28,307 bases of DNA from Choristocarpus tenellus KU-1152. Taxonomy: Eukaryota > Phaeophyceae. Positions within the stretch are counted from its first letter, which is position 1, and every line of letters begins with the position of its first letter. The DNA lies in NCBI GenBank assembly GCA_964200185.2, contig CAXNAD020000127.1, positions 1-28,307 on the forward strand, written 5' to 3'. Below are positions 11,455 through 21,490 of the stretch, one piece after another. The position numbers and the translations under genes are program-made. The notes beneath the pieces are model-generated. The model was not told the DNA's origin. It worked only from the letters and a program-made list of their open reading frames with translations, and did no database searches.

Positions 11455-13686
11455 ATGCTCAAGAATATGTCTAAATCTTTGCTTCTCTTTGCCCTATTTA
11501 CCCTAGGCTGTACATGGGTCCCCACGTCTTCGTTCTTGTTGCCTTTGCAGCGATCTATGTCTTTTGTACGCGTGCAACCTCGGCTTGGACGAGTTGTTAT
11601 GATGGGTGCTGGAAAGAAGAAGAGGAAGGTACACTGTTATTCATTGTTGATCATTCTCTTACCCTTGCCATTTCGATGTTATCGTTTAGCAGTAGTCCAG
11701 GGCTATGTTGGTTGGTTAATCCCTCCTGCGTGACCACTGTCAGGAGGAGAAGGAGGCGAGGAAGGCTAACCCTTCTGGTAGTAGCAAGGAAGATACAAAA
11801 CGAGCCCTTTTCGAAGCTGAATGTCTGGTCCAAGGATTGATGACTCAGTGCAAGGAGAAGAGAAGGGACTTAGATGCAATCGCCAGGACAGTCGATGGAC
11901 TTCGCACTCTCTCCTCTTCCCTGAAGCCAGCTCAGAGCACTTCCCTAAGCAAAGACTGGCGACTGTTTTTCGTCAGTAGCGACGATGCTCTGTCAGCTAT
12001 GGGTACGGGGCTTCACAAGCTACCCTTGACGAGGATGGAGGTGTGTGTGTTGCTCGACAATAGAGGTGCACGTCTTTTGAGGTCAATGACGTTCAGGGGC
12101 TGTCAGACCGATAGTCGTTTGTGGTTATCCTCTCTCAGCATGTGGCGCGAGGAAATTGATTTGGATGGTAGCAATGTTCACTAAGGTTTATTTATGTTGG
12201 AGAATTTAAGGGCTTTGCAATATCCCTAATGCTGGGAAGTATTCTATCACTTCAATTGTTGTCATTTGTGTTCATATCACCTTTGTTGTGACCGCTGAAA
12301 CTCAATCCATTTGCAAAAGTAGAGCAGAAAGTCCTATCACCATGTTCTTCTCAGAGTGTATCAGATACACCATGGTACCCCTGAGTTTGCTTGTATATTT
12401 ACCCACAAATATCGAATTCAGTCTTGTTACACCCCCATTTGTCCTGCTGTTATCTTGCATCGCTTACTAACCAGGACTTTTTTCTGTCCATTAGCGGGAG
12501 TGGTGCAACTGGAAGACGTATAGAAGTGGTGGAAGTTATGCGTATTCTGGGTAAGTTTCCTCTACCTGTGAGATTCCCTGGTGTGGTCTGCTTAATATTT
12601 AACACATGTTTACAAGGATAGGGAGAGGTATTATGTCATGGCAAAGGATGTATTTACCCCTCCTTCTGTTCGTCCCAAAAGTGTGCTGGTCTGCGTGGAT
12701 GTTGGGTACTCCATCCCTTGTCCTGTTTTAAGTCGAGCAATTGATATGGGCTATTTCATGTCGCTGATGGTACTGCAAACTGTCCTTGATGAAGGGACTT
12801 CAACACACACACACACACACACACATGCCTCTGTGAATCATTGCATAGGCACACTTTCATAGTCCACCTACTACACTTCTATCCTAGACAAGGGAGGATA
12901 GCCACTGTGGACTGAGGACATTTCACCACTAGTGGACAAATACCTGCACCCTGTATTCATCAACACTGACAACCTCACTGCCACTCCTTCGACATACCTG
13001 TGGTGCAGTCCTGAATACCTCTAAGTAAGAAGTTCAATTTTGAATTCGAGCAGTTGTGTGTATCAAAGATCAATTCTCCACTCTCTCCTCATTCCCAACC
13101 CCCCCCCCCCCCATACCATTACCAACACCCATCCTATGCCTTTGCTTGTCTGTTGTCCAGGTCCTTTCCCGAATGTGCGAAACACACTGAAAGGCATGTG
13201 CAAGTGAGTAGAACTTTCCTGCGATTTATTCCTGTAATACTGTACATAGGAGAGACTTAATTCGCAATCACCTTAGGAACCGGTGGAAATGCATGCCTTC
13301 AAGCATGACAATCATACCCCTAACCCCTCACCCTACCCAAGTGAATTACTGATCATATGCCCTGCTGTGTGGCCCTGGGCCCTTACTTCATGTGCAAACT
13401 TTGCCACTGCCATCCAACATCGTCCATCAGGGGGGTGGGGCCTAATTCGCTCTCAATCAAGTACACGTCCATGGTGGATGGCACGGGCAAGGAAGTAAAG
13501 TCTGGAAAGGGGGAATTGGATAGGGATTTCGAGGTTGATGTTGCTTTTGCAGGAATGGACGTGATGGTGATGGCACTGAAGGGGAAAGGTGAGGGAGACT
13601 CGGCACGAGGTGGGAACTGGGGACAGCTGGTCTTCCGCCGGGAACCAGATATTAGTGATGCGCTGGCAAAGCTACGGGTAGATTGA
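11455..13686 (+). CDS. Plastid-targeted fibrillin/PAP-like lipid-associated protein
   Basis: The five exons 11455-11628, 11744-12040, 12475-12550, 13161-13203 and 13431-13686 join in phase to give 281 residues. The N-terminus has a basic start, a hydrophobic stretch (SLLLFALFTLG) and a putative cleavage in the TSSFLLP context. The Phe after the cleavage site is the hallmark of red-derived complex-plastid targeting, and a basic transit-like stretch rich in Arg and Lys follows. The mature part has DWRLFFVSSDD (129-139), HKLPLTRMEDFF, RILGPFPNVRNTLKG (180-194) and a C-terminal NWGQLVFRRE (258-268). This Trp-start, 'GPFPN' middle and arginine-rich end resemble plastid lipid-associated (fibrillin) proteins, which bind lipids at thylakoids or plastoglobules. 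The short exons 3 and 4 support the model because the phase closes only with these borders. An ATG at 11467 is an alternative start. The plastid location is well supported; the family call is moderate. Confidence 0.65.
12041..12474 (+). other. Intron 2 of the fibrillin-like gene
   Basis: This 434-bp intron has donor GTGTGT and acceptor CTAACCAG; the CTAAC immediately upstream resembles a branch-point. A downstream AG at 12493-12494 would shift the frame, so 12474 is preferred. No other feature was seen. Confidence 0.5.
12551..13160 (+). other. Intron 3 of the fibrillin-like gene with simple repeats
   Basis: This 610-bp intron has a consensus GTAAGT donor and a TTGTCCAG acceptor. It contains a (CA)n microsatellite of about 11 units (12803-12824) and a run of 14 C (13099-13112) upstream of the acceptor. 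No coding sequence is supported in it. Confidence 0.6.
12803..12824. repeat. (CA)n microsatellite
   Basis: About eleven uninterrupted CA units lie inside intron 3 of the fibrillin-like gene. Confidence 0.9.
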
Positions 13687-13956
13687 TTACAGTAGTATTG
13701 CGAAATCTCCCACAAAGGATCACTCCAACTGTGGTTAGGCATGCCACGAATATGTTTTCTTTTTTCATGTTCAGTTGTTGCCCAAGTTCTGCTCTATGGC
13801 ACAGCACCCCATGCAAGACTTGGTGTGTCGCTTGATGTAGGTGACTGCAGTTGCTTAACAGTGCACTGTTGTTTCCTCCCTTTTTTGTCAGTTACACCAT
13901 TGATAGATCCTGAAAAGCAATAGGATTAATTAGCACTTTAGCCGCCACGAATCCTA

Positions 13957-13974
13957 TTAGGGTTAGGGTTAAGG
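13957..13974. repeat. Interstitial TTAGGG telomere-type tract
   Basis: Two exact TTAGGG units are followed by a TTAAGG variant, about 270 bp downstream of the fibrillin-like stop codon. Confidence 0.7.
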
Positions 13975-14478
13975 AAAGTGATGCATGGTCTGAGGTAGGA
14001 TATCTGAAGTAGGAAGGCTTTGTTGTCCATTCAGTAAGGCATGCTAGTAGTTGGTGGGATTTGTTTCAGCTGGGGCATCCAAATGATGCAGCGGATCATT
14101 AGCGTGAATACAATTTGAAGACACACTTACGATTCCTACTTAGAAGCAGCTGCAGCAGTATATTTCCATTGTCCTGGAGGCGTTACACGCTTTTCAATCT
14201 GACATTTTCAAGGGAACGACTGAAAGCCATGGATGTAGATATTCCTCACGTGAGCTCTAGAGTAGGGGAGTCATGGATAGAATTGAATCTATTGTAGCTG
14301 TATGGATCACAAGATATCCTGGAGTGTAATACATGGCAGGTGTGTTAGTGATGTCGATGTGATCTGTTTCACTCTCTCTCTCTTATGGTTAAATACACTG
14401 CTGCACTTCCAGCTCATGTGTGCACTATTTTAGAAGTCTGACTGGAAGGTGCACTTTCTAAACTAGAGTACAAGGTTA

Positions 14479-14634
14479 CCTGTTGGACTCTGAGTGCTAT
14501 ACAGAGTACCGCTCTTGTAGATGTCACCAGCCTAGGTAGTGTAGAGTAAAAGCTTTCCTGCTGGACGTTGAGTACAGCACAGAGTGCCGCTCTTGCAGAT
14601 TGCCACAACCTAGGTAGTGTGGATGGTGCGGTCA
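14479..14634. repeat. Diverged tandem duplication, 78-bp period
   Basis: Unit 1 (14479-14556) and unit 2 (14557-14634) share the blocks CCTG[T/C]TGGAC, CAGAGT[A/G]CCGCTCTTG and CCTAGGTAGTGT in the same order. A weaker partial third unit seems to lie just upstream (about 14440-14478). On the minus strand the period is 26 codons, giving two near-identical peptides beginning STLPRL. Confidence 0.75.
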
Positions 14635-15067
14635 TATTGTTTCTTGTGCTGAGCTGTTTGAGATGTGGATGAACATTAGGACCACGATTCACATAGCTTT
14701 TGTCATGTGACAGACTTGGAGCTCTGCCAAGGTATGAATTCAATAGTGGACTGTATATAATTGCTATGTCTCTAAACTTCTAACAGAGCTCAAAGGTGCA
14801 CCATCACATTTCCTCTCTTGGGACCTCCTAAACACCATAGTGGTCTCCTTCATAGCATACATTACAGCAAACCGATTGCTCATCAACAAGGGCATTTATT
14901 TTTTTATTTTGTAATTTCTGTGATTGGTGGGCGAAACAGGCTTGGACTACGGTGGTGTGTGTGGAAGAACTAAAGGTAACATAGTTGCAACTCTTCTTCT
15001 TTTTTTTCTCCTGTGGCATATGAAATGAAGGTCACTTGCTCTAGATAAGACGACACTGATCAAGAAA

Positions 15068-15235
15068 ATGTGTAAGCACATGCAGCGGTGCCATGCCCAC
15101 CCAGGCTGTCGCAAAACTTGGAGTCTGCCGAGTCAAGGCCGAACAGAACAGCGAGAGTATGTGCAAATAGGCCTCTTAGCAGAAGGAGGTGAAAAGGACA
15201 CCCCTCTTATGCCTTGTGCCTTGAACGTTAATTAG
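15068..15235 (+). pseudogene. Possible degenerate EsV-1-7-type cysteine motif
   Basis: A 55-codon reading contains RCHAHPGCRKTWSL, then GRTEQREY, then LLAEGG. This resembles one EsV-1-7 repeat, a short Cys/His motif abundant in brown algae and some other stramenopiles, with the usual order Cys-x4-Cys, about 16 residues, Cys-x2-His. Here the first pair is spaced by five residues. The second Cys/His pair is lost in this frame, although a neighbouring frame reads Cys-Lys at that place. It looks like a decayed single copy rather than a gene. The stretch is short, so chance resemblance is possible. Its end overlaps the proposed end of the minus-strand MTBP-like gene by 8 bp. Confidence 0.3.
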
Positions 15236-18200
15236 CGGCGATGTTAGGTGCTGAAGAACAACACGAAGGGGCGACAAGGCTATTCCATTCATTAGGTGGA
15301 AGCAAATAGTAAGTGATGAAGAGGAACTTCCTCTGTACAATGCATTGAAGTTGTGTTGTTTTTTTTACCTGGATGCACTGTTGTCCTTCCCTGCCATGTG
15401 CAGCGCTGTGGCCCTGAGTATCATCAAGGCTGTTTACAAGGCGTTGTTTCATCCTTAAAACTCTGTACATCCTCACACACACAGCAGACAAAAAAGGTAC
15501 GACCTCCGCCAATTAAAAGACTCACAAACTGTCATACTCCCCTGGGTAAAAACGCATGGGAATCACTCTGCCTGCTCCGTATCAGGGAAAAGGAAGTGCC
15601 AGCGTGTGCTACTTTGAAAGCGTCACAAACTGACCCATCAGGGCTGAAAAAAAAAACTATTTCTTCTCTGCACACAGCACCAAAATTTAGAAGCAAAAAA
15701 AACAACTATATACCGTCACAAAAACGCCACCACCTGGAGTTGTACCATTGTACCCTTGACTACCTATGCCTATCTGTCCATGGGCATTCCCTCGAATATA
15801 TCTCGGCCACCCTTGGGTCGTTCTCCTCTAGCCCCATCTTGGATGCGATGGCTGAACGCATTGCCTTTTCCATGACCTCTCGTAGTGCTGGTGAGCCTCC
15901 CCCTCCTCCTTCCCTGCCCTCTCCTGCCATGCCTGTAGCCCCTCCGTCGTTACCCAGTATCCTCCTAGGTGGTCTTTCCAATCTTGCTTCTCTTGTAGCA
16001 ACTTTGGGTTCCATTTCAGGATTTCCACTTTCCCGTATAACCCCTGCCTTTGGTGGTACTGCCTCTGAATCAATCTCCCATGGATCCCGCCGAACTCCAA
16101 CAACTTGATGCGCACTTGGTGATTGGTGACATTGGGCAACTGCCCTACTATTACTTCCCCTCCTGGTCCCAACCCCAGGCCCCATAGACTGAGAACAATA
16201 GAGGCCCTTACCAGAAACGGGTCTTCCATCCTTCCACACACTGCGATTGCTGCTGTTAAGGCCATCGTGCTCTCGGCCTTCTCTACTCTCTATCCTAGGA
16301 CTTTTTGGAGGCCGACCACCAAGGTTGACCGAGGTAATGATTGATCTCCTTGTCGGCAGGGTTGTGGGTAGGGAGTGATGGCGATTGCCTATTCCCCCAG
16401 TCTCACGACCCTTGCTATTGTACCCAATTGCTGTGGTCCCAGAAGCTCTAGCTCGGCTTGATGGTAAGCGCTGATTTGAAGCCATAGGACCTGCTGATGC
16501 AACCTTTGCCTTAGCCGTAGCTATCCCTGACGAACTTGAAGCTTCTTGCGCAAAAGATTCTGCTAATTTCCCATGGATAAGGCTGCCCCGTGCCAGCTTG
16601 GGCAAGGATGCAGCACGGACTAGCGGTGCTGATCTCATCCGTCGCCCCTTCATTCCCCCACCCCCACCACCCCCACCTCCGCCAATGCTGCCACCTCCAC
16701 CTCCACGTCCTCCTTTGAGGGAGGCATTTACCCCTTTCAAGCCATGCATTTCTCCATCTCTACCGCCCCGGGTCACCCCTGTGCCCCATCCCTGGGAATA
16801 CTGCCTGCCACTCACTCCAAAGAGTCTCCTCGAGTCATCTATCCTGGCCTGCTGCTCCTTTGCAACCAGGCGACGTTCTCGGGCCCGCTCCTTCTCCTGC
16901 TTCCCAGCCTTCTGGAGCACCTCCTCGGCTGTGGACAAGCGACGCTTCAGCCCTATCCCATCTGCATTCCCACTCTGTTCATTCCCACCGTCCTTTGTCT
17001 GCACAGATGTGTGACCCCCTTGACTGCCAGCCACTCCACCATCCCTGTTGCATGTGGGAAGGAGGCACTCCTCCGCCCAGCCAAGTGACGAGCTATCCAC
17101 ACCCCAAGTCCCAAACGAACCATAGATGCTGCGAGCGTCAGCCGCAATTTGGTCCTGCACTTCAGACCTCACCATTGCCTCTAATCCTTCCTGAATTTTG
17201 CTCAGGAGTGCGCCCTCATCTGACTGAGTGCTTGTCAACCCTGCTGTGTTACAGAAGGACGCCCAGATCGCAGCACGTGCACTCACCATGTTGAATATTT
17301 TTTTCAGGTGCACATGCTCTTTGTCATCACCTTCACCTGTGTCCCAAAGGGCATAGAACAAAAGGGAAAGAAGGGGTATTACCTCTCGGGCAGGATGGGA
17401 TTTTTCTTCTCCTCAAGAACTCGTTATCAACAAGAGCTGTAGAAACTATGAACTCACCTCCTTCTGCTTGAGGATCCCCATTCTTGTTGACCTCCTCAGC
17501 CTGCATACGTTGTCGCCTTGACCGCTGCCGACCTGATGAGAGCCGACTTGTCTCTTGGCTAGCAGGGGTCAGTGATGATGCCATTGCAATGATCTCTGCA
17601 ATGGCCTTCTCACAATGTTGGGCCTCTTCCAACAAGACTGCCTCCTCCTTCACCGAATTCAACCCCTGGTAAACCGGAAGCTGGAGGACCTCAGACACGG
17701 TCGTGGCTATCTTTGACCTTGTCATCCTTGCCACACTTGTTGGCACTCCTGGCATATCAAGTACTCTTGCATTGTCGTCCTCAACGGTCTGATTCGTGCC
17801 CTTCAACATTGCTACCTCCTCAGCAACCTTGCCTCCTTCTCCTGCAACTACTCCAATTTCAAACAAGACAGGATCAGAACACTGGTATTCTACCACACAA
17901 CTCTGTGACTGCTTCCTGTACTCGTGATTTGTTGTGCCGGAGACCTTGACCTTTGAGGTGCTTGGAGCTGTGGAGACCGTTTGTTTCATCCTTTCATAGG
18001 ACTCACCAAGAAGCAATGCAACAGCCTCCTCCCCAAAATCACTTGATGAGCGTAAAACCTTAACGGCAAACTCCATGCTTCCATCTTGTTCTCTTTGTGG
18101 GTAGCACATTAGCAGGAGCTTCCCTAGAATATAGTCATCCAGCACACCACACTCTTGCTTCTTCACCCCTTCCCCTTCTCCACCCCACCTTTCCCACCCC

Positions 18201-19942
18201 TCCCTGAAACTTATCTCCTCCCTGTGATAATCCATTGCCCCTGTCCTTGTCACTTGCCCAGTTCCAGCAAGAATAAATGCCTCATGCCTGGTGCTCCACT
18301 CTTTAAGGAATGTCATGGTACCAGGGCAAAGCTCGGGGTCTTCGACGACCAGCCTCAGTGTGGGCATACATTCTGCCAGCAGGTGACACACACTAGCGGC
18401 CTCAGCAAACGGAATAGATGTCACCATACGCAGTACAGGGGAAGCTGCAAGCTTCTCTGCACAGGAGTAACTTAGTACCCCTAACATTCCACCTTGTGTG
18501 ACCAATGCCACCCCTGCCAGGGTAGTTGCACCTGTCATTGCTGCTGTTCCTGCTGCTGCCTTAGAATCCAGCATCACCTCCCTTTCCACTCTTCCCCTTT
18601 GTGCATGAATCTCAAGTTTACCCCTCCAAAGTAAGCCTGTGGTAATGCCTTGCCTCCCCCTCTTATAATGACCTGTATCCCACAAAGATGCTGATCCTGG
18701 AGGTAGATCTATCAGACTCCTGCTGCAGTAGCTTGCACTGAGGGCTTTACACCACTCCTGCCAGATATCGGGACTGCTCCAAGAATCCTGGTCAAGGATT
18801 AGGGGGGATGTTGCTATCATACAGGTAGGGGGTACTTTCCCCTCTGCCTCATCCTTGCCATCGCCAAATTCCTGTAACATCGGTGTAGGTTGAGACCTGT
18901 ACCCATCTTTGCCCCAAGAGGCATCAGCTTCAACAGATTTTTCATCATTTATCACCCTGTTAGGCGTGCATCCAGCGTCCAGTATTGCCGGCGCCCCCCG
19001 CTGCTCCCTACTAGCCAGGTCAACACCTTCAACTGTTGAAGGACACCATATCGTGATGCGCGATTTTGAGTATCGCCGCTTGACTTCTAGCAAAGAGCCA
19101 TACAATGGCAAGGCCTTGGGTAAAGACACAGGTAGTGACAAGGTCAGCGATGGGTTCGCGGGGGTGACGGCGTGGTCGGACATTTCAGTCCCACTGACCC
19201 AGCCAGGAGATGGGATCCAGGCGACATCGAACAATATGCTATTTGGAGAAGAGGTGTCCTCTGTGAAGAGAGAGGTGTCCTCCAAAAGTATCGAGATCTC
19301 TTCTGCAGCCTCCACCACGAATAATTCGGCATCAGTGCGAGCGTTCTGATCTTTATTGTCGAGTCCAACCATGTTTGTCTTTCTATTTTGACTCTCAGTG
19401 ACCACCCGTGCGTCTAACCCAGGGTCTTCAACTTGATGGTCAACACCAGGCCCATCTCCTTCTTCTCGAAGATCTCTTTCTACTATCGTTCGCGTTATAC
19501 CAAGCTTGAGCTGTTCGATCTGGACATCAATAAAGCCTTTTGTTGGCGCCAACACCAGGGAATCAAAGTCCGAAGCGGACAACCACTTACAACTATGCTC
19601 AAGCAGATTGACAAACTCGTCCTCCAGACGTAGCTCGAAAGGATTACCACGAAATCGGTCATCTCTGGTGCGGTGGCTCTCCTTCGACAACCTTTCGTCG
19701 GTGCAGGGAAAAGGAAAAACCGCAGCCAGCTTGATGCTCCTTCGTCTATCAACGGTTGACCCCTGCGAACCTCTTTGAGAGTCTTTTGTCGGTACTGTAG
19801 CCCAGTCATGTTGGCAAGCAGCTGACAAGCCATGGAGAACACACTGTAGATGTCTGAAATGCAGTATCAACCTCTCATCCGAATAATCTCGGTTGTACAA
19901 CCAGCAACCTGGTTCTGCAAGTAGGAGGACAAACCTGTCCAT
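15228..19942 (-). CDS. Large MTBP-like (replication-initiation) protein, tentative
   Basis: Exons are 19942-17458, 17336-15764 and 15471-15228. The first two introns (121 and 292 bp) have GTGAGT and GTAGTC donors and keep phase, giving about 1,433 residues. An alternative is a CAG/GTAAAA donor at 15368 leading to an unseen last exon. Three points resemble metazoan MTBP, partner of Treslin in origin firing: the start MDRFVLLL; a hydrophobic RITIW strand (295-299), then LWRGKLEI (438-445), like the conserved Trp-Arg-Gly-Lys segment; and a C-terminal helix beginning LREVMEKAM (1313 on), with the order seen in the Sld7-like end of MTBP. Elsewhere it is acidic and low-complexity, with a predicted coiled coil at 961-1000 (Lys/Glu/Arg-rich) and a Gly run at 1038-1056. 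MTBP is shorter (about 900 residues), and the rest does not align by eye. The gene structure is solid; the family name is an inference. An unrelated nuclear scaffold protein is the alternative. Confidence 0.6.
15472..15763 (-). other. Second intron of the MTBP-like gene
   Basis: Donor GTAGTC follows the codon pair CAT-AG, and the acceptor is TGTGTGAG. Phase 2 on both sides joins Arg to MYRVLRMK. Plus-strand open reading through this intron and exon 2 is antisense shadow. Confidence 0.5.
16655..16715. repeat. Pro/Gly-codon low-complexity tract
   Basis: A C-rich tract on the + strand (CCACCC, CCACCT and CCGCC units) encodes the poly-glycine run of the MTBP-like protein on the minus strand. Confidence 0.7.
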
Positions 19943-20283
19943 TTTAATCGGTCGAAGTGAGGGGACAGCTTTTTTTGAATACCAAACCGTAACACATTCT
20001 TAATGTGGGTTCCAAAGATGTATTTCATCTTTCAAATGAAAAACAATGAAGCATTGGAAAAAACGTTAAAAAAAAAGTGGAAACCCCAGAAAGACAATCG
20101 AGGAATATATATTTATATATTTTCTACACCAAATTTCTCTGATCCGATTTCACCAATTTATGAAGACCACACCCTCATTGGTCCATTCTGTTAGAAGGGA
20201 AAGGGAGTATGTAAGGTCAGAAAATAAATGGTAAACTAACGCCCCAATTTGAAATCTGAATACAGCCCTCCCAGTCACACACC
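19943..20283. other. Spacer upstream of the MTBP-like gene
   Basis: This AT-rich stretch lies between the MTBP-like start codon and the transposase remnant, with an (AT)-rich block near 20104-20120. It presumably holds the promoter of the minus-strand gene; no recognisable box was seen. The left end of the mariner element may also fall here. Confidence 0.35.
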
Positions 20284-21490
20284 TTGGTCACGTACACAAG
20301 AAGATCACCAAGATCACCAAAAAAAAGAAAGAATCCGACGTTGGGGGGTTGGAGAGCAGTGATCGTAGAGTTGCTCAAAGGCAACAAACTATGGGGGGTT
20401 TTTAGTCAAGGGGAACTCCGAGCGATAATATCAAGTAATGAAAAAATACAGTCCACAAAGGATGCTGGTGCTTTGGATCCCAACCTAGGCTTCTCACGGA
20501 AGGAGGGAAGGGCTGACTGCAAGGCCATCAACATGGACCCGCTAGGAGAGGTCTGACAAACGATCCCCCTCAACAACTAACCCACTGGTTCAGGCAGGGC
20601 ATGTAAGGATCCCCCTGACCGCTGTGCATACAAAAATGGAGAAACTTGGCCTTAGGTTGCGCTTAAGATACCTCAAGCTGTTGTTTGCTGTCGAGGGTAT
20701 GCAAGAGAGGCTAAGGTGGGTTGACGATGGGCCTTGAGCCTCAAAGAGCGTCTACAACTTTAAATGAAGACTTCGTCCATGTTGTTGAGAAGTTGTTTTT
20801 CATGTGTAGATAGATGGTCAGAAACACTACCTGTTCGACGAAGAATCTCCTACCCTTAAGTTGCAGCCCAACAGCCACATCTCCAGGGTAATGCTCCTCA
20901 CAGCTGTCGCACGGCTATAGTTTGATACTACTGTCAACAGGAATTTTGACCAGAAAATTGGCATATTTCCGTTCGTGTACAAAGCTACAGCGACAGTGGA
21001 GACAAATACCGTGGAAGTTAAGAAGATGAAGTACAAGGGCACAACGAATAATCGTGTGATCAAAGAGAAGTAGCCAACAGGGGAGAGGGGGTAGACTATC
21101 AATGTGCAGCAAGACAGAACATGACCACATAACATCAATGACAAGTCAGAGGTGCAAGCGGGTGTGTTCCTCTGATGGGTGCGGGACATTCACTTAATCA
21201 ACCAGCCGCCCAACAGCCCCAGTACCAACATCCTTGATCTGGGGTTTAACAACTCAATTTGGACAGCGGATGAGCTCATCAGTAAAATCAAGGATGCCTT
21301 TGCCAGGGATCCTTTAGCCATTCTTTCTGGGGTAGCGTAGACGACATTGCAGCAACTCTGCCAGAGATGGTTTTGGGCAAGGGGGAAAACACCTTCAAGC
21401 TGCCCATGTGAAGAAGATGGTGACGTAACTAAGGGATACAACTCTCCAGAGGAGTGGGAATTGGCCCGGATTGTACCTGAGGAGTGTGAC
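20284..21490 (+). pseudogene. Decayed mariner-like (Tc1/mariner superfamily) transposase
   Basis: The N-terminal part (20284-20556, one frame) has WRAVIVELLKGNK, like the usual opening helix. From about 20598 a second frame runs to 21490. It gives IPLTAVHTKMEKLGL (helix-turn-helix), IDGQKHYLFDEE (first catalytic Asp, codon 20813), VMLLTAVARL, KIGIFPFVYK, VQQDRT-stop-PHN (second catalytic Asp, codon 21113) and NQPPNSPSTNILDLGF. That last block is diagnostic of plant/stramenopile mariner transposases. The third catalytic Asp, expected after NSP, is Ser (codon 21221). Ten stops (five TGA, five TAG) interrupt this frame, but it has no frameshift over about 790 bp. The element is inactive. Terminal inverted repeats and TA target duplications were not found by eye, so the element borders are unknown. 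Confidence 0.75.

Larger units (their letters stand above)
13687..15067. other. Intergenic region with repeats
   Basis: No gene is supported here. It contains a TTAGGG-type tract (13957-13974) and a diverged 78-bp tandem repeat (14479-14634). It must also hold the 3' ends of the converging fibrillin-like (+) and MTBP-like (-) transcripts. A 109-codon minus-strand reading (14743-14414) exists only because the repeat period is a multiple of three. Confidence 0.45.

Noticed and set aside
14414-14743. 109-codon minus-strand reading with repeated peptides
   Set aside because: It is better explained by the 78-bp tandem repeat; there is no supporting start context or neighbouring exon. Kept only as a finding.
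15353-16108. Long + strand open stretch of 251 codons
   Set aside because: It lies opposite the MTBP-like exons 2-3 and the intron between them. Its composition mirrors the minus-strand coding sequence, and it has no signature of its own.
16598-17294. Proline-rich + strand open stretches
   Set aside because: These are antisense of the glycine-rich and charged part of the MTBP-like protein.
20827-21189. Minus-strand hydrophobic open stretch of 120 codons
   Set aside because: It is antisense to the mariner transposase remnant, whose + strand frame carries the conserved blocks.
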